A stretch of DNA of 64,000 nucleotides from the NCBI RefSeq assembly GCF_000518245.1, contig NZ_JADF01000018.1, positions 62,001 to 126,000 on the forward strand, in the 5' to 3' direction. Source of the DNA: Brachyspira alvinipulli ATCC 51933. Lineage in GTDB: Bacteria > Spirochaetota > Brachyspiria > Brachyspirales > Brachyspiraceae. The position numbers were made by a program, and so were the translations under genes. The notes under the pieces were generated by a model. The model ran no database searches, was not told the origin of the DNA, and saw only the letters and a program-made list of their open reading frames with translations. This document shows positions 55,982 through 64,000 of this stretch, piece after piece (position 1 is the stretch's first letter; every line of letters starts with the position of its first letter).

Positions 55982-57538
55982 TTATAAAGAACTTTCATCT
56001 ACTTCAGTTGCCTGCAGACGGCTTTTTAATTTATCTATCATATTGCCTTCAACAGCTCTTTGAAACTGTATAGCAACATCTTTATTCTTTGTAAATTTAG
56101 GTATAGCCTTTGATATCAAGTCATTTATTCTTTTATCAGACTGAGTCATTTCGTATATATGATCCGGCAATGCAACTATTAATGTAGCTCCTTTGCTTTC
56201 TATGGGGTTTCCTTGAGATAATAAAGAATATATTGTAGGGCTTTCTGTTTCTATGTATGAAAGTATTTTATTGTAGAATATGCGTCTTTTATCTGTAGGA
56301 TTCAAAGGCACATCATAATGCGGTTTATTTTCATTTGACGGCATGTTGATATTGTTTTGAATATTATTATTATCAAGTCCGTAATCTTCAGTTTGAGGCT
56401 GCATATTTGAAGATATTATATCAACAGGACGAATCAAATTGTCAGTATTGAGAAGTAAAAGCATACGCATTTCAAATATAGTTCTAGGATTTGACGCAGT
56501 TCTTATGCGGTCTTCAGCTGATAATATATAATCAAGTATTCTTTCTATTTCATCATCGCTGTAATGATTAGAAAATACTTTTAAATCATCTCTTTCATTT
56601 TCTGTTATTTCTAATAATTTAGTGTCATCAATACCGCTTTTTATCATAAGAACAACACGCATATATTCTATTATGCTGTTTATAAAAGTTCTTGGATCTA
56701 TTGCTTCTTCAAAGAGCTTTTTTACAAATTCAAAATAAGTTTTTTTATTTCCTGACATTATTATATCAAAAAATTCTTTAACAAAAGAAAAATTATTTCC
56801 TCCAACAACAGCATTAACATCCGCACTTGTTATATACTTTTTATCAGTAGTATAGGCTATCATCTTTTCAAGTATAGTTTCACTGTCGCGTACAGAACCT
56901 CTTGCCTGTTTAGCTATTAAGAAAATTGCTTCTTCATCATATTTAATATTTTCTTTATCAAGTATGCCTTTAAGTATCTTTTCCAAATCTTCTATACCAA
57001 GAGATTTAAAAGTATACTGCTGACAACGGCTTCTTATAGTAGGAAGCACTCTGTCAGCTTCAGTGGTAGCAAGTATAAAAACAACATGTGCAGGAGGCTC
57101 TTCTAAAGTTTTAAGTAATGCATTAAAAGCCTCATTAGTTATCTGATGTACCTCATCTATGATATAAACTTTATATTTTCCGGCAACTGGAGATATACGC
57201 ACATTTTCAATAATAGTTCTTATATTCTCTATACCTCTGTTGCTGGCACCGTCAATTTCTATAACATCAAGAGGAGTACCGTTTTCTATTTGAGTACATG
57301 AAGGACAAATTCCGCAAGGCTTATCAGTAGGGCCATTAACACAGTTTAGGGCTTTGGCTATAATTCTAGCAAGAGAAGTTTTACCTACACCATGAGCACC
57401 GGAAAAAAGATATGCATGTGCTATTTTTTTCTGAGCTATACTTTTTGATATTGTCTTTGTTATATGTTCCTGACCTATAACTTCTTCAAAAGTTTGAGGA
57501 CGGTATTTTCTTGCTATTACTTTATAATTTTCTGCCAT
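55982..57538 (-). CDS. dnaX: DNA polymerase III subunit tau/gamma
   Basis: The clamp-loader ATPase. 518 residues. KYRPQTFEEVIGQEHI, Walker A GAHGVGKT, the zinc-binding Cys cluster (CVNGPTDKPCGICPSC) and VYIIDEVHQIT with LLKTLEEPPAHVVFILATTE are all canonical. Domain III and a C-terminal region are present, so it corresponds to tau. I see no obvious slippery site with a downstream structure at the position where gamma would be made. It is convergent with lon and stands alone. Confidence 0.96.
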   Translation of the reverse strand: MAENYKVIARKYRPQTFEEVIGQEHITKTISKSIAQKKIAHAYLFSGAHGVGKTSLARIIAKALNCVNGPTDKPCGICPSCTQIENGTPLDVIEIDGASNRGIENIRTIIENVRISPVAGKYKVYIIDEVHQITNEAFNALLKTLEEPPAHVVFILATTEADRVLPTIRSRCQQYTFKSLGIEDLEKILKGILDKENIKYDEEAIFLIAKQARGSVRDSETILEKMIAYTTDKKYITSADVNAVVGGNNFSFVKEFFDIIMSGNKKTYFEFVKKLFEEAIDPRTFINSIIEYMRVVLMIKSGIDDTKLLEITENERDDLKVFSNHYSDDEIERILDYILSAEDRIRTASNPRTIFEMRMLLLLNTDNLIRPVDIISSNMQPQTEDYGLDNNNIQNNINMPSNENKPHYDVPLNPTDKRRIFYNKILSYIETESPTIYSLLSQGNPIESKGATLIVALPDHIYEMTQSDKRINDLISKAIPKFTKNKDVAIQFQRAVEGNMIDKLKSRLQATEVDESSL

Positions 57539-57606
57539 ATTTATAGTATTCCATTAGTGAATTTTATATTGAGTAATTTTAACAAACAATTATTATTTGT
57601 CAATTT

Positions 57607-58200
57607 TTATTTATGCTCCTGCCATTTGCATTCTGTTATATGCATACCAGTAAATACAGCTTTAAAAGATGAGTTTTCCGGACTGCATGCATATATTCCA
57701 AAACTTATTTCATCATCAGCTTTAAATAAATGAAATATTCTCATTTGTTTAAAATTTTCTCCGTCTTCACTGCATTCAATTAAAAAATCGCTTTCTCTTC
57801 TGCTTAATCTGTAATACATCTCTTTTATAGAAGCGGATATATCTTGAGTAGCCCAATCAGAATAACCATTATTGGTAACAACACTTCCTAAACGCTGATA
57901 ATCTTCATTCTCATATTCTACAGATGCCTTAAACCAATTTTCACTGTCTATATAAATAGCTACTCCGCATTGATCAAAACGATATCCGCTTTCAAATTTT
58001 GTTTTTACTATAAATGAAAAATATTTTTCTTTTGTTTTGGTTTGAAGAACAGGTGCATTATCATTTTGAAAACCATAGTATGTTCTCTGCCAAAGATCTG
58101 TATTAGGTTCTGTGTATATTTCTATTTTTTCATCATCAATTATTGTTTTTTTAGGTTCTCTTATCCAAAATAATTTTTCATCTAAAAATTTTTTATTCAT
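57607..58200 (-). CDS. DUF1349 domain protein (concanavalin-like fold)
   Basis: A 197-residue soluble protein of the DUF1349/YesU type. Typical stretches are FSFIVKTKFESGYRFDQCGVAIYID, WFKASVEYENE, LGSVVTNNGYSDW and the final SFGIYACSPENSSFKAVFTGM. The fold is a beta-sandwich seen in glycan-related proteins. There is no signal peptide, so it is cytoplasmic. It follows the aldo/keto reductase gene in the same direction by 32 nt, so both may be in a carbohydrate-linked operon. The exact function is unknown. Confidence 0.85.
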   Translation of the reverse strand: MNKKFLDEKLFWIREPKKTIIDDEKIEIYTEPNTDLWQRTYYGFQNDNAPVLQTKTKEKYFSFIVKTKFESGYRFDQCGVAIYIDSENWFKASVEYENEDYQRLGSVVTNNGYSDWATQDISASIKEMYYRLSRRESDFLIECSEDGENFKQMRIFHLFKADDEISFGIYACSPENSSFKAVFTGMHITECKWQEHK

Positions 58201-58232
58201 TTTATTTTCCTGAATATTATATTATTGTATAA

Positions 58233-59090
58233 TTAAAAACTTACTTTATCCGGATGATGTCCTGAACCTCCGCAGTATTCCATAGAATTTATAATTTTCA
58301 TGTCTTCATCGCTTATATTAAAGTCAAAAATTTCTGTATTTTCTTTTATGCGTGAATAAGTTACAGATTTTGGAAGAGGCAATGTATTATTTTGCAAACA
58401 CCATCTTATACAAAGCTGAGCTGCAGATTTATTATATTTAGAAGCTATTTCTTTTAATGTGCTGTTATCAAGCATTTTTCCTGTACCGAGAGGACTCCAT
58501 GCTTCTACTAATATATTATTATCATTGCAGTATTTAACAGTTTCTTCCTGCATAAAACCAGGATGGAATTCTATTTGATTGACCATAGGCTTAACTTCAG
58601 TTTCCATTAATGATTTTAAATGATGTGGCATGAAATTTGATACGCCTATAGACTTTATTTTACCATCTTTATAAAGTTCAGTCATAGCTTTCCAAGTTTC
58701 TAAATTGATATTATCCCAGTCTTTGAACTGATTTTGTGAAGCAGGCCAATGTATAAGATATAAATCGAGATAATCAAGCTGCAAGTCATTTAGAGTTTTA
58801 TCAAAAGCAGCTAATGTTGTTTTATATCCTCTCTCCTTATTCCAAACTTTACTTGTAATAAATAATTCATTTCTATTAATACTACTTTCTTTAATGGCTT
58901 TTCCAATGCTAACTTCATTTCCGTATATTGCTGCTGTATCAATATGTTTATATCCTAATTTAACAGCATCTTTTACTGCATTTACAGCTGTATCTCCGTC
59001 AGGTGTCTGCCAAGTACCGAATCCTATGCATGGTATTTTATATCCGTTATTTAGGGTAAAAGTATCATTCAAACTAGAAAAATCTTTCAT
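58233..59090 (-). CDS. Aldo/keto reductase (2,5-didehydrogluconate reductase type)
   Basis: An NADPH-dependent oxidoreductase of 285 residues. The catalytic tetrad is visible: Asp in YKHIDTAAIYGNE (with Tyr), Lys in FITSKVWNK, His in LYLIHWPAS. IGVSNFMPHHL and the C-terminal cofactor motif LPLPKSVTYSRIKEN are typical of the family. The natural substrate cannot be inferred. It is upstream of the DUF1349 gene on the same strand, and diverges from murA. Confidence 0.92.
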   Translation of the reverse strand: MKDFSSLNDTFTLNNGYKIPCIGFGTWQTPDGDTAVNAVKDAVKLGYKHIDTAAIYGNEVSIGKAIKESSINRNELFITSKVWNKERGYKTTLAAFDKTLNDLQLDYLDLYLIHWPASQNQFKDWDNINLETWKAMTELYKDGKIKSIGVSNFMPHHLKSLMETEVKPMVNQIEFHPGFMQEETVKYCNDNNILVEAWSPLGTGKMLDNSTLKEIASKYNKSAAQLCIRWCLQNNTLPLPKSVTYSRIKENTEIFDFNISDEDMKIINSMEYCGGSGHHPDKVSF

Positions 59091-59239
59091 ATATTGTTCC
59101 TTTTATTGATATTGTCATTTATATAATATATTAAAAACTAAAAAATATATGTATATAATTAAAATTTATTAAGCATTTTTTTATAATACCGAAACTATTG
59201 GAAGCAGAATTTTTATTCTTTAAGAAAAGGCGGAAATAT

Positions 59240-60517
59240 ATGTATAAATATATGATAGAGGGTTCAAACAATATCGGGGGAGTATTGAGGGTATCAGGTT
59301 CTAAAAATGCATCTTTGCCTCTGCTTGTGGCATCCATTTTAACAGATGAGCCTGTTATACTTCATAATGTTCCGGATTTGGTTGATGTTCATGTTCTTAT
59401 AGATATATTAGAGCCTTTGGGAAAGAAAGTTGATTTTAAAAACAATACTACTGTAATAATATCTCATAATGGTAAAAGTGAGGAAGCTCCTTATAAATTA
59501 GTAAAAAAGATGAGGGGTTCTATTATAGTATTAGGACCGTTGCTTGCAAAGCGTAAGCATTGTAAAGTATCATATCCAGGAGGATGTGCTTTCGGTCCTA
59601 GGCCTATAGATTTGCATTTAAAAGGAATGGAAGCATTAGGTGCTAAAATAGATATAACAGCAGGATATATTGATGCTAGAGTAGAAGACAATTTGATTGG
59701 TGCTGATATGGATTTATCTGGCAAATTCGGACCTACAGTATTAGGTACTGATAATGTTATGATGGCTGCTACTTTAGCTAAAGGAACTACTATTATAAGG
59801 AATGCTGCAAAAGAACCTGAATGTGTTAATTTAGTTGATTTGCTTAATGTTATGGGAGCAAAAATTACAGGCGGCGGTACTGATACCATTACTATAGAAG
59901 GTGTTGATGAACTTCATGGTGCAGAATTTACTGTTATACCGGATAGAATAGAGACAGGTACTTTCTTAGCAATAGCAGCTGCTGGAAGAGGAAAATTAAA
60001 ATTAGAGAATGCAGAACCTAAACATTTAACTTGCGTTCTTGATTTACTTTCAGATATAGGCTGTGATATCAAAACTACAGAAACTACTATAGAAATAGAT
60101 GCTTCCAATAGAGAATTGAAGCCATTTAAAGTAGAAACTTTGCCTTATCCTGGATTTCCAACAGATTTACAAGCTATTTATACAACATTAGCATGTACGA
60201 TTAAGGGTAAAAGCGAGCTTATAGAAGGTATTTATCCGGATAGATTTAGCCATGTACCAGAGCTTATTCGTATGGGGGCTGACATTCAGTTAAATACTTC
60301 TGATATAGTTGTAAATGGAGGCAATGAATTATCAGGAGCGGATGTACAGGCAAGTGATTTACGTGCCGGAGCTGCTTTAGTTGCTGCCGGTGCTGTTGCT
60401 AAAGGAATTACAAATGTTCATAGAATATATCATATAGAAAGAGGCTATGAAGATTTGGAAAATAAATTAAAAAGCATTAATATAAATACTAAAAAAATTG
60501 AAGATGATATCTTATAA
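59240..60517 (+). CDS. murA: UDP-N-acetylglucosamine 1-carboxyvinyltransferase
   Basis: Catalyses the first committed step of peptidoglycan synthesis: enolpyruvyl transfer from PEP to UDP-GlcNAc. About 425 residues. SGSKNASLPLLVASIL (19-34) and the active-site Cys116 in SYPGGCAFGPRPIDLH are conserved; the Cys is the residue targeted by fosfomycin in most bacteria. DLRAGAALV and the C-terminal HIERGYEDLE match the family. I use the ATG at 59240, which follows AAAGGCGG; the frame is open to a TTG at 59198, but those residues are not part of the family. flgF follows after 44 nt. Confidence 0.96.
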   Translation: MYKYMIEGSNNIGGVLRVSGSKNASLPLLVASILTDEPVILHNVPDLVDVHVLIDILEPLGKKVDFKNNTTVIISHNGKSEEAPYKLVKKMRGSIIVLGPLLAKRKHCKVSYPGGCAFGPRPIDLHLKGMEALGAKIDITAGYIDARVEDNLIGADMDLSGKFGPTVLGTDNVMMAATLAKGTTIIRNAAKEPECVNLVDLLNVMGAKITGGGTDTITIEGVDELHGAEFTVIPDRIETGTFLAIAAAGRGKLKLENAEPKHLTCVLDLLSDIGCDIKTTETTIEIDASNRELKPFKVETLPYPGFPTDLQAIYTTLACTIKGKSELIEGIYPDRFSHVPELIRMGADIQLNTSDIVVNGGNELSGADVQASDLRAGAALVAAGAVAKGITNVHRIYHIERGYEDLENKLKSININTKKIEDDIL

Positions 60518-60561
60518 AATATCTATATTAGAAGATAATATTTAATCAGGGGGTATTAATA

Positions 60562-61410
60562 ATGGTAAGAGGCGTATATACAGGTGCTAGCGGAATGATG
60601 GCTGAACAGGCTAGACTTGATGTTGTAGCTAACAATTTGGCAAATGTAGATAAACCAGGATTTAAAAGAGATACAGTAAGTTTCAAAGCTTTTCCAGAGA
60701 TGATGGCTGCAAGAACTGAAGATGATGGAGTTGTAATATTTCCGCTTGGTTCTACAGATGTAAGACCTTATGTAGGAAGAATGGGAACAGGTGTTGAAGT
60801 TAATGAAGTTTTCACAGAATGGGAGCAGGGTTCATTAAGAGAAACAGGTAATCAGCTTGATATAGCTTTAGCAGATAAAGGCTTTTTTGCCATTGAAACT
60901 CCTAATGGTGAGAGATATACTAGAAATGGAAGTTTTTTAATAGATAAAGATCATTATCTTGTGACTAAACATGGATATAAAGTTCTTGGAGAGAATGGTT
61001 ATATACAAATTAAAACAAATAACTTCAATATAGATGAAGAGGGAAGAGTAAGTATCAATAGAAGATATCAAGATGGCAATACATTTGTACAGTTTAATGA
61101 TAATGAATGGGAAGATGAAGAGATACTTGATACTTTAAAGATAGTAAGATTTGATAATGAAAGATACTTGAAAAAAGAGGGTGAATCTTTCTGGGTAGAT
61201 ACAGATATCAGCGGTCCTGCTTATATAGCACAAAAAGGTGTAGACAGACCTAAAGTATTATCAAGATTTTTAGAGATGAGTAATGTTAATCCTGTAAATG
61301 AAATGGTTAGAATGATTGAGGTTCAAAGAGCCTATGAATTAAACTCTAAAACTATATCTACTCATGATACACTTATAGGCAGAGTAATAAATGAGGTAGG
61401 CAGAGTATAA
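60562..61410 (+). CDS. flgF: Flagellar basal-body rod protein, FlgF type
   Basis: A 282-residue rod protein. The N-terminus GVYTGASGMMAEQARLDVVANNLAN and C-terminus NVNPVNEMVRMIEVQRAYELNSK are the rod/hook family ends. The length (longer than FlgG, about 260) and GFKRDTVSFKAFPEMM fit FlgF (FlhO in Borrelia); flgG normally follows it but does not here, so FlgG is the alternative. It assembles in the periplasmic flagellar rod. The ATG follows CAGGGGG. Confidence 0.88.
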   Translation: MVRGVYTGASGMMAEQARLDVVANNLANVDKPGFKRDTVSFKAFPEMMAARTEDDGVVIFPLGSTDVRPYVGRMGTGVEVNEVFTEWEQGSLRETGNQLDIALADKGFFAIETPNGERYTRNGSFLIDKDHYLVTKHGYKVLGENGYIQIKTNNFNIDEEGRVSINRRYQDGNTFVQFNDNEWEDEEILDTLKIVRFDNERYLKKEGESFWVDTDISGPAYIAQKGVDRPKVLSRFLEMSNVNPVNEMVRMIEVQRAYELNSKTISTHDTLIGRVINEVGRV

Positions 61411-61518
61411 TAAACTTATACTTTTATTATAAATAAATTTTGATAAAAAACATACGATAATATATAATAGTATATCATATACTTTGCATATTATTTATTA
61501 TTCAATATAGAGGATATT

Positions 61519-64000
61519 ATGGTTTTAGATAAATTGAAACAACATGTTATTAGTAGATTAAGACTTTTTATCATTCCTATATACTTATTAATCGATATAG
61601 TATTTTGGAATATATTTATGTTTATTATATATAGGGATATTCCTCCAATATATGGTATAAAAATTGTCTTGGCTGTAGTTTCCTTTATTTTCCTATTTAA
61701 ATATTCCAGAAGATGGAAAGCAAATTTAGAAGTAAAATTTGCAAGTAAAACAATATTTGTATTTTTTGTACTTTCGCTTGTAGGAAGTATTTTAGAATTG
61801 ATAATATATTCAGTAGTTAATGATTCATTTTTATATACTATATTAATAGCTTTATTTGCAGCAACTATAAATGCATGTCTATTATCTTTTGTAATTTCAT
61901 TATTATTTAAGATGTTTTCTAAAGATTTTGAATTAGAAGAAAATGTAGTAACATTTTATATACCATTGACTGCTAAATTAGGTCTTACAGTTTATTTGTT
62001 TTTTTCTTCTATAGTATTTGCTTTCCTTTTAAACTACTGCAGAGTTGAAGAAAATACTTATATTAATTTGGTTAGTAATGAAACTTTAAATGAAGTTCTT
62101 AATGTAGCTGGAAATATTAGTGATTTTAATAACAAAGTAAGATCAGATATGATTTCTTATAATAACTTTGTCTTGAGTATGTATGCAGGAAGAAATACTA
62201 TAACAAGAAATATGATTCAGGAAGAATTTGTTAATAAACTTCCATATTATAATAATACATTAAATAACAATTATAATAGTATTTCTGTTAATATATACGA
62301 TAAATATTTGGATACAGATTTACCTTATTCTATATCTATAACTAAAGATGATACATCTGGAAAATATTTAACGAGATCTTCTGATTCATTAAGTATGCAT
62401 ACATTCTTAGAAAATGATATAAAGATTAATAATATAGCTTTTAACGTTAATGTATATGATAGAAACAGTATATATATATCTTCTTATTCAAAGTTAAATT
62501 TATTTGGTAATGATTTGGGGTATATAATAACAGAGGCTGATATTAGCGATATAGGAAAAATGATAAAAAATAATGATATACTATCTAAATGGTCATATGT
62601 TTATTATAGGGTTAATGATAGAGATATAGTTTTAAGTTCTGACAGCAGATATATATCAGAAAGAATTTCAGAAGTAATACAATCTTCTGTAGAATTAAGT
62701 TCATATATTGAAAAATTTGAAAATAATGTAGAAAATAACATTTTTGATTCAGTAGTAAATATACCTATAGCTAATAGTAATTCCATAGTAATAGTTTCTT
62801 ATTTGAAAGAATTAAAATTAATAGCTTTATATTATAAAGATATTAATTCTATTATAAGAGAATCCAATATGGATAGTAGAATATTCTTATATGTTTCTTT
62901 ACATATAGCAGTATTTGTTTTAGCTTTTGTAATATATATAGTAATTCTTAAATTCTTATTATTATCAATTAAAAAAGCCAACATATCTACAGAAGCTCTT
63001 ATTGGAGTAAATGGTGATTTAAGAAAAAGAATTTCATCCAAAAACAATGATGAAATAGGAGTTTTGATATACAATTTTAATTTATTCTTATCCAGACTTG
63101 ATACTTTGATAGGAGAGTTAAAGTTAGAAAGTTATAAGGTTTTTGATGAAATAAAAATTATAGAAAAGGTTATTGATGAGAATACAAATAGAATTAATGA
63201 CCAAAGCTCAAGTATTACAGAAAGTGTTGCAAGTGTTAATAATATAATTAATTCAATACAGAATGTTACAAACTCTACAGATCAGCAAAGACATGCATTT
63301 TCATCAGCTTCTATTGCTGTAGAAGAATTATTACAGACAATTTATAAAATTAATGATAATATGGAGCGTCAGTCATCCGCTGTAGAACAGACTTCAGCTT
63401 CTATTGAAGAGATGATATCCAATATTACATCTGTGGCAAAAAGTGTTAATAAGGCAGATAGTTTCTCTAAAAAATTACTTGTAGATGCCCATGACGGAGG
63501 TGATACAGTAGATGAGGTTATTGAAGCTGTTAGAGGTATTGAAGAAAGTTCTGACCAGATTAAAGAGATAGTTAACGTTATTCAAGGTATTGCTGAGCAG
63601 ACTAACCTTTTGGCTATGAACGCAGCTATTGAGGCAGCACATGCTGGTGAACAAGGTAGAGGTTTCTCTGTTGTTGCAGACGAAATTAGATCTTTGGCTG
63701 AGCACACAGCTGATAATACCAAATCTATTACTAACATTATTAAAGCTATTACTAAAAGAATAGAAGAAACAGTGGAACTTGCTAGTAATAGTGGTAAATC
63801 CCTTGATAACATACTTGATATGTCTGAAAATACAGCAAGAGTTGTTTCTGAAATTAATACAGCCAATAGCGAATTAGAAGTTGGAGGAAGAGATATTCTT
63901 GAAACTATCAGACACTTAAATAACATTACAACAGGTGTTAAAGAGAGTGTTAAAGAGCAGATGAATAGCGGTGATGTGGTGGATAGCCAAATTACATTAC
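61519..64000 (+). CDS. Methyl-accepting chemotaxis protein, cut by the window end
   Basis: The frame is open from ATG 61519 (after GAGGAT) through the window end, about 827 codons. Unlike the other receptors it has about five hydrophobic helices in the first 190 residues ([89 protein letters not shown]), then a periplasmic-type sensor (about 185-450), a further helix near 455-480, HAMP and signalling domain with tip [24 protein letters not shown] multi-helix N-terminal unit suggests intramembrane sensing in addition to the Cache-like part. The 3' end is outside the window. Confidence 0.92.
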   Translation, partial: MVLDKLKQHVISRLRLFIIPIYLLIDIVFWNIFMFIIYRDIPPIYGIKIVLAVVSFIFLFKYSRRWKANLEVKFASKTIFVFFVLSLVGSILELIIYSVVNDSFLYTILIALFAATINACLLSFVISLLFKMFSKDFELEENVVTFYIPLTAKLGLTVYLFFSSIVFAFLLNYCRVEENTYINLVSNETLNEVLNVAGNISDFNNKVRSDMISYNNFVLSMYAGRNTITRNMIQEEFVNKLPYYNNTLNNNYNSISVNIYDKYLDTDLPYSISITKDDTSGKYLTRSSDSLSMHTFLENDIKINNIAFNVNVYDRNSIYISSYSKLNLFGNDLGYIITEADISDIGKMIKNNDILSKWSYVYYRVNDRDIVLSSDSRYISERISEVIQSSVELSSYIEKFENNVENNIFDSVVNIPIANSNSIVIVSYLKELKLIALYYKDINSIIRESNMDSRIFLYVSLHIAVFVLAFVIYIVILKFLLLSIKKANISTEALIGVNGDLRKRISSKNNDEIGVLIYNFNLFLSRLDTLIGELKLESYKVFDEIKIIEKVIDENTNRINDQSSSITESVASVNNIINSIQNVTNSTDQQRHAFSSASIAVEELLQTIYKINDNMERQSSAVEQTSASIEEMISNITSVAKSVNKADSFSKKLLVDAHDGGDTVDEVIEAVRGIEESSDQIKEIVNVIQGIAEQTNLLAMNAAIEAAHAGEQGRGFSVVADEIRSLAEHTADNTKSITNIIKAITKRIEETVELASNSGKSLDNILDMSENTARVVSEINTANSELEVGGRDILETIRHLNNITTGVKESVKEQMNSGDVVDSQITL

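Noticed and set aside
55982-57538. Programmed frameshift in dnaX producing gamma
   Set aside because: The A-run in CAGAAAAAAATA lies at codons near residue 37, not after domain III, and no suitable slippery site with a stem was found near the expected position.
59491-59889. Long open frames opposite murA, lon and rseP
   Set aside because: These lie antisense to well-recognised genes, have no ribosome-binding site and reflect codon usage of the real gene.
1-64000. Insertion sequences, integrases or prophage genes
   Set aside because: No transposase, integrase or phage structural gene was found in any of the supported frames.

Overview
The window is very AT-rich, gene-dense bacterial DNA. It carries periplasmic-flagellum genes (flgK, an flgF-type rod gene), six methyl-accepting chemotaxis protein (MCP) loci, many lipoproteins and a gut-anaerobe gene set with a class III fructose-bisphosphatase. 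This points to a spirochaete of the genus Brachyspira. The genus call is an inference from gene content and composition; no rRNA is present to confirm it.

Layout. 1-6.8 kb: degenerate repeats, mnmG, an amino-acid-type binding lipoprotein, fbp, and four tRNAs (Pro, Arg, His, Arg). 6.9-12.3 kb: a TPR membrane protein, an AAA ATPase, a CoxE-like VWA protein, a TPR protein and hisC. 12.5-21.8 kb: motility block with an MCP, a decayed duplicate MCP, flgK and a large MCP with an unusual C-terminal domain. 21.9-26 kb: creD, then metY-metX preceded by a short leader ORF with clustered Met codons and an attenuator. 26-34 kb: a YidC-like domain fused to an alkaline-phosphatase-superfamily domain, a LiaF-like protein, rsmD, rsmI, a lipoprotein amidase, a CHAT protein and a lipoprotein. 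34.3-38.7 kb: rseP and a TerY-type VWA / PP2C / kinase triad in which phosphatase and kinase are both frameshifted. 38.9-44.5 kb: a radical-SAM/DUF2344 protein, a DUF2314-like protein, an unknown protein and an MCP. 45-48.4 kb: an accessory island with a solitary HsdM, a PIN-GNAT-PUA-like fusion and an ASCH protein. 48.5-64 kb: an MCP, ruvB, an M23 peptidase, lon, dnaX, a DUF1349 protein, an aldo/keto reductase, murA, flgF and an MCP cut by the window end.

How it fits together. Most genes are housekeeping (tRNA modification, rRNA methylation, DNA repair and replication, proteolysis, peptidoglycan synthesis) or motility and sensing. The strongest new signal is 23289-23485: a consensus promoter, a 24-codon ORF with four internal Met codons, an antiterminator/terminator pair, then the methionine biosynthesis genes metY and metX. 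This reads as classical translation-coupled attenuation responding to Met-tRNA. Other signals are the YidC/phosphatase fusion, the PIN-GNAT-ASCH island, the frameshifted kinase/phosphatase triad with a 42-bp coiled-coil minisatellite, an orphan terminator that may end a small RNA, and a dispersed repeat family. Several genes differ from an intact frame by one base in a short homopolymer; phase variation, decay and assembly error cannot be separated from sequence alone.
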